From NCBI GenBank assembly GCA_035535195.1, contig DATLQK010000029.1, positions 1-64,000 on the forward strand: a stretch of 64,000 nt of DNA, in the 5' to 3' direction. The position numbers and the translations under genes were made by a program. The notes beneath the pieces are model-generated. The model did not search any database and was not told the DNA's origin. It worked only from the letters and a program-made list of their open reading frames with translations. This DNA is from JACDAN01 sp035535195. Its GTDB lineage: Bacteria > Actinomycetota > Thermoleophilia > Gaiellales > Gaiellaceae. Positions 59,024 to 64,000 of the stretch are shown here, piece after piece (the first letter of the stretch is position 1; every line of letters starts with the position of its first letter).

Positions 59024-59709
59024 GATCGTACCGGGGGCCTCAGGACTGCGAACGGGTCGGTCACCTCGAGCGCCGGCGACCGAAACCGGAACAGCTCTGC
59101 GGGGCGGCCGCCGGTCCGACCGGGCTCGCGCTTCGACCCGGTCCGCTCCAGCACGCCGCGGCGCAGCAGCACCCGCTGGAGGTTCGTCGCGGAGACGTCG
59201 TGGCCGAGCGCGGCGACGTAGATCGTCCGCAGCTCCGAGAGGGTGAACTCCTCCGGCGCGAGGGCGAACCCGATGTTCGTGTACGAGAGCTTCGCCCGCA
59301 GCCGGTGCAGGCCGGACTCCACGATCTCGCCGTGGTCGAAAGCCGTCGGCGGCAGGTCGGTCGCGGGATGCCAGGCCGTGTCCGCCGGCACCGCCGGATC
59401 GACCCCGATCGGGATCAGGCCCAGGTACGCGGTCGCGAGCTCCCGCCGCAGCGGATTGCGCGCCGGGTCGCTCAGCGTCTCCAGCTGCTCGAGGTGCGCG
59501 AGCTCGCGTACGTCGACCTTCGACGCGAGGTGCCGGCGGATCGACTCCTCCAGCGGCTCGTCCGGCCCGAGGGCCCCGCCCGGCAGCGCCCACCGCCCCT
59601 CGAACGGCCCGCGGGCGCGCTGCCACATCAGCGCCTCGAGCGACTCGTCGCGGACCTGGAAGACCACGGCAAGCGAGACGTGGAGAGGGGCCGGTGGGAT
59701 AGACTCCAC
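59020..59709 (-). CDS. Nudix-fold transcriptional regulator (NrtR-like), degenerate Nudix box
   Basis: A protein of about 229 residues: a Nudix-like domain (LHVSLAVVFQVRD, FEGRWALPGGALGPDEPLEESIRRHLASKVDV) and a C-terminal winged helix (EFTLSELRTIYVAALGHDVSATNLQRVLLRRGVLERTG). The Nudix box keeps the first Gly and Glu but reads RRHLASK where a catalytic box has REUxEExG, so it should sense a ligand such as ADP-ribose rather than hydrolyse it. GTG 59709 (or 59712) is only seven bases from the divergent lipoprotein start. It is coupled to xdhC (GTGA). Confidence 0.8.
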   Translation of the reverse strand: MESIPPAPLHVSLAVVFQVRDESLEALMWQRARGPFEGRWALPGGALGPDEPLEESIRRHLASKVDVRELAHLEQLETLSDPARNPLRRELATAYLGLIPIGVDPAVPADTAWHPATDLPPTAFDHGEIVESGLHRLRAKLSYTNIGFALAPEEFTLSELRTIYVAALGHDVSATNLQRVLLRRGVLERTGSKREPGRTGGRPAELFRFRSPALEVTDPFAVLRPPVRS

Positions 59710-59716
59710 CACCGGT

Positions 59717-60763
59717 TTGAGACTACCAGGCGAAAACCTCGGGATCCGACTCGCGGTCGCTGTCGTCGCCGCTCTTGCGCTCGCCGGTTGCGGCGGCGGA
59801 AGCGACGAGGGCGCCGGGATTACGACCGGCACGACGACGGCGCCGCAGAGCGACGTCAAGGTCGCGCTCGTCACGGACGTCGGCCAGCTCAACGACCGCG
59901 GCTTCAACCAGCTCGCCTACCAGGGCCTCAAGCGCGCGGGCCGCGAGCTCGGCATCAAGACGAAGGTGGTCGAGTCCGCATCCGCCGCCGACTACGTCCC
60001 GAACTACTCCGCGCTTGCCCGCCAGGGCTACGACCTGATCATCGGGGTCGGCTTCGCGCAGGGCGATGCGATCGACACCGGCGCGACCCAGTTTCCGGAC
60101 ACGAAGTTCGCGATCATCGACGTCGATCAGACCGGCCTCAAGCACAAGCCGGCGAACGTCGTCGGCCTGCTCTTCAAGGAGGAGCAGGTCGGCTACCTCG
60201 CGGGCTACCTGGCCGGTCTCGCCGCCAAGCGGGAGCAGGCGAAGGCGATCGGCTCGGTGGGCGGCTACAAGGAGCCGCCCGTCGACCGCTTCATCGCCGG
60301 CTACCAGGCGGGCGCCAAGGAGGCGGACCCGGCGATCAAGACGCTGAACGACTACTCGTCGGACTGGGACGACCAGGCCAAGTGCAAGGAGCTCGCGCTG
60401 ACGCAGATCGCGCGCGGCGCGGGCGTCGTCTTCCAGGTGGCGGGCGGCTGCGGCCTCGGCGCGCTCAGCGCCACGAAGGAGAAGAAGGTCTGGGGGATCG
60501 GCGTCGACGCCGACCAGTCCTTCCTCGGCCCGTACGTCCTGACGAGCGCGGTGAAGCGTGTGGACGAGGCCGTCTTTCGCACGATCAAGTCCGTAGTCGA
60601 CGACGAGTGGCAGGGCGGCCGCAACCTCATCTTCGGCCTGAAGCAGGACGGCGTCGGGCTCGGGAAGATCAGCCCGAAGGTGCCGCAGTCGGACCTGGAC
60701 GCTCTGGACGACGTCAAGGCGCGCATCCGCGCGGGCAAGATCCAGATCCCGACGGCGCTCTAG
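59717..60763 (+). CDS. BMP-family (Med/PnrA) substrate-binding lipoprotein
   Basis: A 348-residue lipoprotein. A signal peptide (LAVAVVAALALAGC, lipobox LAGC) is followed by the BMP domain: KVALVTDVGQLNDRGFNQLAYQGLKRAGRELG, YDLIIGVGFAQGDAI and IGVDADQSFLGPYVLTSAVKRVDEAV. Relatives bind nucleosides or purine-like compounds for ABC uptake. The start is uncertain: TTG 59717 gives the only complete signal peptide I can find. No permease or ATPase of this family is in the window. The gene is followed by the two palindromic repeats at 60768 and 60847. Confidence 0.87.
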   Translation: MRLPGENLGIRLAVAVVAALALAGCGGGSDEGAGITTGTTTAPQSDVKVALVTDVGQLNDRGFNQLAYQGLKRAGRELGIKTKVVESASAADYVPNYSALARQGYDLIIGVGFAQGDAIDTGATQFPDTKFAIIDVDQTGLKHKPANVVGLLFKEEQVGYLAGYLAGLAAKREQAKAIGSVGGYKEPPVDRFIAGYQAGAKEADPAIKTLNDYSSDWDDQAKCKELALTQIARGAGVVFQVAGGCGLGALSATKEKKVWGIGVDADQSFLGPYVLTSAVKRVDEAVFRTIKSVVDDEWQGGRNLIFGLKQDGVGLGKISPKVPQSDLDALDDVKARIRAGKIQIPTAL

Positions 60764-60767
60764 CCAA

Positions 60768-60782
60768 GTAACAACTTGTTAC
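60768..60782. repeat. 15-bp perfect palindrome, copy 1
   Basis: GTAACAACTTGTTAC is a perfect dyad around a central C, embedded in CCAAGTAACAACTTGTTACAAGC. It is strikingly AT-rich for this genome. A second copy lies 79 bp away. The copies flank a GC-rich region of about 64 bp in the gap between convergent genes. It looks like a protein-binding site or the edge of a small structured element. Confidence 0.7.
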
Positions 60783-60846
60783 AAGCGGGGTCGGCCCGCC
60801 GCTACGGCAGCGGGTTCCTGAGCTCCCGCCGGGCCGCTCCCTCCAA

Positions 60847-60861
60847 GTAACAAGTTGTTAC
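60847..60861. repeat. 15-bp perfect palindrome, copy 2
   Basis: GTAACAAGTTGTTAC, within CCAAGTAACAAGTTGTTACAAGG, differs from copy 1 only at the central base; the shared 22-base frame is almost identical. Between the copies lie nested inverted repeats: CGGCCCG/CGGGCCG, CCG-CTA-CGG and GCGGG/CCCGC. Together they could fold into a three-armed structure in RNA. Confidence 0.7.
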
Positions 60862-60874
60862 AAGGACCCGATCG

Positions 60875-61231
60875 TCAGTCCTCCGCAGCCTCGGCCATCG
60901 ACCGCGGCGCCGGCACGTTCTCGAAGCGGAGGTTGCCCGCGGGAACCATCCAGGTCATCACCTCGACCGCGATCCGGCCCGCCCGCACCGCCGGATCCTC
61001 GTTGCTGAGCCGGCGCGCCGTCTCCGGGTCGCAGGTCATGATCGAGATGCCGCGCAGGCGCTCGTCGTCCTGGTCGACGAGCGGCCCTCCGGCAATGAGG
61101 TAGCCGCGATCGCGCAGTTCGGCCCGAAACGCGAGATGCCGATCCTGGAGCTCGTTCGCCTCCTCGTCCGTGAGCTCCGGGGCATCGGGTGGACGCACGA
61201 GCAGCACGAGCGTGTGCCGGTCGAACTGCAC
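60875..61231 (-). CDS. YCII-related small protein
   Basis: A 118-residue protein with a YCII/YciI fold: a strand HTLVLLVRPPDAPELTDEEANELQDRHLAFRAELRDRGYLIAGGPLVDQ, then LRGISIMTCDPETARRLSNEDPAVRAGRIAVEVMTWMV. The YCII His-Asp pair is represented by DRHL and the later D. Function of the family is mostly unknown. GTG 61231 gives the standard length. It follows the ThiS/MoaD-like gene by eight bases. Confidence 0.8.
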   Translation of the reverse strand: MQFDRHTLVLLVRPPDAPELTDEEANELQDRHLAFRAELRDRGYLIAGGPLVDQDDERLRGISIMTCDPETARRLSNEDPAVRAGRIAVEVMTWMVPAGNLRFENVPAPRSMAEAAED

Positions 61232-61239
61232 GCGGCGAA

Positions 61240-61506
61240 TTAGACCAGGCTGCCGCCGGCGACCGCTGCGATCACGCGCACCTCGGCTGCGTCGTCGAGC
61301 GGCGTCTCGAGCCCGGCCGCCTCCCGGCAGTCGTCCCCGTCCACGTAGACGTTGACGAGCCGCCGGAGCTCCCCGCGCTCGTCGAGCAGCAGGTCCGAGA
61401 CCGGCAGGCCGCGCAGGGCCTCGCCGACGCTCGCCGCCTCAACCTCGAACTCCCGCTGCCCGCCGGTCTGGTCGGCCAGCAGCGACGGGAGCTTGACTAC
61501 GACCAT
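61240..61506 (-). CDS. MoaD/ThiS-family sulfur-carrier-like protein with a C-terminal extension
   Basis: An 88-residue ubiquitin-fold protein: VVVKLPSLLADQTGGQREFEVEAASVGEALRGL, then LVNVYVDGDDCREAAGLETPLDDAAEVRVIAAVAGGSLV. It has the fold's ending VAGG but three more residues (SLV) follow, whereas active MoaD or ThiS end in GG and are activated at that Gly. It might need trimming or have lost carrier function. ATG 61506 gives the usual size. It lies near XdhC and the Mo hydroxylase, which suits a Mo-cofactor role. Confidence 0.8.
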   Translation of the reverse strand: MVVVKLPSLLADQTGGQREFEVEAASVGEALRGLPVSDLLLDERGELRRLVNVYVDGDDCREAAGLETPLDDAAEVRVIAAVAGGSLV

Positions 61507-61719
61507 GCGACGGCTAACGCCGCGACCTCGCGCTTCCGGATGCGAGAGCTGGCGCGTCTGGGCCGCTCCCGCAACCTGAGTCGGCCGGCGAGCCGCCCGA
61601 CCCAGGCGGGGTCGGCTTCGCGGCACCGAGTCGCCATCGATGCTGACCAGCATCGGCGACGCCTCGCCGCCGCGCCCCAGAGCGGCCAGCTCCCGCCCCG
61701 AACGGGCGATCTCGCGTCG

Positions 61720-62796
61720 TCATCCGTCTTCCCCGACCTCGACCGACAGGATCGGCGGCAGTTGCTCGGCGACCTCCGTCCACGACTCGCCGTTCGAGGC
61801 GGAGACGAAGACCGAGCCGCTCTGGGTCCCGAAGTAGATCCCGGCCGGATCGAGCGAGTCGGACGCGAACCCCTCGCGCATCACCGCGCCCCACGCCGGA
61901 GCGGGGAGGCCGTCCTCGAGCAGCTCCCAGCTCTGACCGCCGTCGCCGGTCCGGTAGACGCCGAGCCTGCCGTTCGGGGTGACGCGGTTCTCGGCGCCCT
62001 CCTCCGGGATCACGAACGCCACGTCGGGGTCGCGCGGGTGGAGCGCGAGCGGGAAGCCAAAGCCGCTCGGCAGGCCGTTCTCCTCGAGCCGCTCCCAGTT
62101 GTCGCCCGCGTCGTCCGAGCGGTAGACGCCGCAGTGGTTCTGCTGCCAGAGCCGGTCGGGCCGGTCGGGGTGGAGCAGGAGCTTGTGCACGCACTGGCCG
62201 ACCTCCGGAAACGGGTCCGGCATGAAGTCGGCGGCGACGTCCTTGTTCCGCGGCACCCACGTCTCGCCGCCGTCGTCGGTCCTGAACGCGCCGGCGGCGG
62301 AGATCGCCGCGTACATCCGCTTCGGGTTGCGCGGGTCGATCTGGACCGAGTGGCAGCACATCCCGCCGGCGCCCGGGTGCCAGCGCTCCCGCGTCTCGTG
62401 CTGCACGAGCCCGAGCATCGGCTCCCACGTCTCGCCGCGGTCCGGGGAGCGGAAGAGCGCTCCCGGTGTGGCCCCCAGCCACAGCGTGTCCGGCTCGCTC
62501 TCGTGCCCCGGCTCGACGTGCCAGACCTCCTCGAGCTTGAGGCCGCTCTCTTCGGGGAGGCCGAGGCCCTCGGAGCGAGCCCACGTCTTCCCGAGGTCGG
62601 TCGAGCGCTGGACGGTGCCGCCGTAGACGAAGTTGTTCCCTGCGACGTAGAGGCTCCCGTCGCGCGGGTCCTGCGTCGCGTGGAAGACGGACCATCCCGT
62701 CAGCAGGGGGCCCTCCAGCTCCCACGACGACCGGTTTTCGTCGCCGCGCAAGAGGAACAACCCCTTGCGCGTGCCGACCATCAGCAGCACACCCAT
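61720..62796 (-). CDS. BNR/Asp-box beta-propeller protein (sialidase-like/exo-alpha-sialidase fold)
   Basis: A 358-residue propeller. Six Asp-box repeats are visible in order: STDLGKTWARS, SPDRGETWEPM, TDDGGETWVPR, SDDAGDNWERL, TGDGGQSWELL and SASNGESWTEV. The blades are joined by DPRxPxxxYA-like segments. No signal peptide is seen and no catalytic sialidase residues can be assigned, so the enzymatic role is unknown; WD40/YVTN relatives are common scaffolds. ATG 62796 is chosen. The 213 bases between its stop and the MoaD/ThiS-like gene hold nothing I can call. Confidence 0.85.
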   Translation of the reverse strand: MGVLLMVGTRKGLFLLRGDENRSSWELEGPLLTGWSVFHATQDPRDGSLYVAGNNFVYGGTVQRSTDLGKTWARSEGLGLPEESGLKLEEVWHVEPGHESEPDTLWLGATPGALFRSPDRGETWEPMLGLVQHETRERWHPGAGGMCCHSVQIDPRNPKRMYAAISAAGAFRTDDGGETWVPRNKDVAADFMPDPFPEVGQCVHKLLLHPDRPDRLWQQNHCGVYRSDDAGDNWERLEENGLPSGFGFPLALHPRDPDVAFVIPEEGAENRVTPNGRLGVYRTGDGGQSWELLEDGLPAPAWGAVMREGFASDSLDPAGIYFGTQSGSVFVSASNGESWTEVAEQLPPILSVEVGEDG

Positions 62797-62817
62797 CGGC
62801 GGTTAGCCTACTCAGCG

Positions 62818-63210
62818 ATGGTCCGCCTGACCGACGAGCAGGGACAGTTCCTGAAAACCAAGAACCTGGCGACGATCGCAACGATCCGACCGGACGGATC
62901 CGCGCAGCTCACGCCGGTCTGGATCGACTGGGACGGCGAGAACGTGGTCTTCAACACGGCCGAGGGCCGGTTCAAGCCTCGCTACATCCGGCAGAACCGG
63001 ATGGTCAGCGTCGAAGTGCTCGACCGCGAGGATCCGTACCGCTGGATCTCGATCACGGGGCCCGCGGAGATCTCTGAGGACGGCGCGGAGGAGCACATCA
63101 ACGAGCTCTCCCATCGGTACAACGACGGCCGGGACTACAACTACGTTCCGGGCGAGAAGCGGCTGATCGTTCGGATCAAGCCCGAGCGGGTCACCGCCCG
63201 CGGCCTTTAG
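62818..63210 (+). CDS. Pyridoxamine-5'-phosphate-oxidase-fold protein (F420/FMN-binding, PPOX class)
   Basis: A 130-residue split-barrel protein: LATIATIRPDGSAQLTPVWIDWDGENVVFNTAEGRFKPRYIRQNRMVSVEVLDREDPYRWISITGPAEI. This pattern is that of actinobacterial F420- or FMN-dependent PPOX-class oxidoreductases. The substrate is not known. ATG 62818 is 21 bases from the divergent propeller gene. Its TAG stop touches the GTG of the next gene (TAGTG). Confidence 0.85.
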   Translation: MVRLTDEQGQFLKTKNLATIATIRPDGSAQLTPVWIDWDGENVVFNTAEGRFKPRYIRQNRMVSVEVLDREDPYRWISITGPAEISEDGAEEHINELSHRYNDGRDYNYVPGEKRLIVRIKPERVTARGL

Positions 63211-64000
63211 TGCAGCTCCGCGAGGTCGGCCCGCGCGACGGGCTCCAGAACGAGCAGCAGGTGCTGCCCGTCGAGACGCGCCTCGAGCTGATCCGGCGCC
63301 TCGCCGGGACCGGCTTGCGCCGCATCGAGGCGGCGAGCTTCGTCAACCCCGAGCGCGTGCCGCGGATGGCGGGCGCCGAGGAGGTCGCGGCGGGGCTCGA
63401 CTCCGGCGACGGCATCCTGTACACCGGCCTCGCGCTCAACGAGCGCGGCTACGACCGGCTTCGGGAGACTGGTCTCGGCGAGGTCAGCTTCGCGCTCGCA
63501 GCGACCGAGACGTTCTCCCAGCGAAACGCGGGCGCATCGGTCGAGGACTCGGTCGCGGCCGGGGAGCGCATCGTCTCGCGAGCCCCTGAGGACGGGATTC
63601 GCTCCAGCGTGACGATCTCGGTCGCCTTCGGCTGCCCCTTCGAGGGCCCGGTCGACCCCGACCGCGTCGTGGCGCTCGCGGAGCGCGTCGTTGCGGCAGG
63701 GCCGGACGAGCTCGTCCTCGCCGACACGATCGGCGTTGCCACCCCGACGCAGGCCCGCCGGCTGCTGGAGCGCGTCGGCGCGCTCGGCACGCCGGTCGGC
63801 GGCCACTTCCACAACACGCGGAACACGGGGTTTGCGAACGCGTACACCGCGCTCGAGGCAGGGGTCTCGCTGCTCGACGCCTCGGTGGGCGGGCTGGGCG
63901 GCTGCCCCTTCGCGCCGAAGGCGACGGGGAACGTGGCGACGGAGGATCTCGTCTACCTGCTCGAAGGCGAGGGGGTCGCGACCGGCGTCGACCTGGACCG
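63210..64000 (+). CDS. Hydroxymethylglutaryl-CoA lyase-family enzyme, partial (runs off the window)
   Basis: The frame from GTG 63210 is open to the right edge, giving 263 residues. It reads LREVGPRDGLQNEQQ with the catalytic Arg-Asp, RRIEAASFVNPERVPRMAG, then the metal motif GGHFHNTRNTG and the active-site loop GGLGGCPFAPKATGN with its Cys. These are the hallmarks of HMG-CoA lyase (MvaB/LiuE), which splits HMG-CoA to acetoacetate and acetyl-CoA in leucine or related catabolism. The last 20-40 residues lie outside the window. Confidence 0.9.
   Translation, partial: MQLREVGPRDGLQNEQQVLPVETRLELIRRLAGTGLRRIEAASFVNPERVPRMAGAEEVAAGLDSGDGILYTGLALNERGYDRLRETGLGEVSFALAATETFSQRNAGASVEDSVAAGERIVSRAPEDGIRSSVTISVAFGCPFEGPVDPDRVVALAERVVAAGPDELVLADTIGVATPTQARRLLERVGALGTPVGGHFHNTRNTGFANAYTALEAGVSLLDASVGGLGGCPFAPKATGNVATEDLVYLLEGEGVATGVDLD

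Noticed and set aside
60788..60843. Possible tRNA fragment: GCGGGTTCCTGAGCTCCCGC resembles a T-arm
   Set aside because: The loop is ten bases instead of seven, no acceptor, D or anticodon arms can be found, and the stretch is better explained as part of the nested repeats between the two palindromes.
60768..60861. CRISPR-like repeats
   Set aside because: There are only two copies, each a palindrome, with no cas genes and no array of regular spacers.
61507..61719. A gene between the MoaD/ThiS-like gene and the beta-propeller gene
   Set aside because: I see no frame with a family match or ribosome site; only extensions of neighbouring frames.

Overview
The window is about 70% GC, densely packed, and has no tRNA, rRNA, CRISPR array, phage or insertion sequence that I can see. 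The gene repertoire suggests an actinobacterium: DUF202, DUF6325 and DUF7144 membrane or stress proteins, SHOCT-domain proteins, a 4-TM holin-like/phosphodiesterase fusion, F420-type oxidoreductases and many branched-chain-type ABC importers. Class Thermoleophilia (Gaiellales or Solirubrobacterales) is my best guess. That is an inference from composition and gene style, not a measured placement.

Region 1 (1-26.7 kb) is envelope and stress biology. It opens with the end of an MFS exporter. Next come an arylsulfatase (formylglycine motif CSPTR) and its activating enzyme FGE, separated by a lipoprotein gene on the other strand, and a run of small stress and membrane proteins (DUF202, DUF6325, SHOCT). 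A glycogen-debranching-like glycoside hydrolase is coupled to an SCP2-fold protein, and a YbhN-like flippase is coupled to a membrane phosphodiesterase. An OmpR/HK two-component pair is coupled to a PLDc_N/SHOCT protein. A flippase, an O-antigen-ligase-like/TPR protein and a secreted CHxR-repeat protein follow, ending in a strong terminator. Then come a ZIP metal transporter, HdeD, a K+ channel, a metallo-hydrolase, DUF7144 and MarR with a candidate operator pair. A divergent LysR and peptide-binding protein close the region.

Region 2 (26.8-64 kb) is a large catabolic island built from tightly coupled operons. Its core is a three-subunit molybdenum hydroxylase (FAD, 2Fe-2S and Mo subunits) with CoxG, and an XdhC chaperone and MoaD/ThiS-like protein further downstream. 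Behind it come an aldo/keto reductase, an ornithine-cyclodeaminase/threonine-dehydratase-type pair (the EutC/EutB pairing known from hydroxyectoine use), an F420/NADP-oxidoreductase-like protein and a class V aminotransferase. Two complete LIV-type ABC importers are present (34.5-40.9 kb and 51.4-56.0 kb). Between and after them lie an LLM flavin/F420 oxidoreductase, M20 and two M24 amidohydrolase-like proteins, an FAH-family hydrolase, a DRE-TIM aldolase, RidA, a carotenoid-desaturase-like oxidase, a sugar-isomerase-like protein and two ketopantoate-reductase-like proteins. A degenerate-Nudix regulator, a BMP-type lipoprotein and HMG-CoA lyase complete the set. The likely job is import, hydroxylation and ring opening of a nitrogen-containing organic nutrient, with its carbon fed to central metabolism. 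The substrate is unknown.

A notable theme is start-codon use. Neighbouring genes are coupled by four-base NTGA overlaps using ATG, GTG, TTG and also CTG. For the ZIP transporter and the threonine-dehydratase-like enzyme, CTG in a CTGA overlap is the only sensible start. Two further genes (a LivG and a ketopantoate-reductase-like gene) have no ATG, GTG or TTG that leaves the fold intact.
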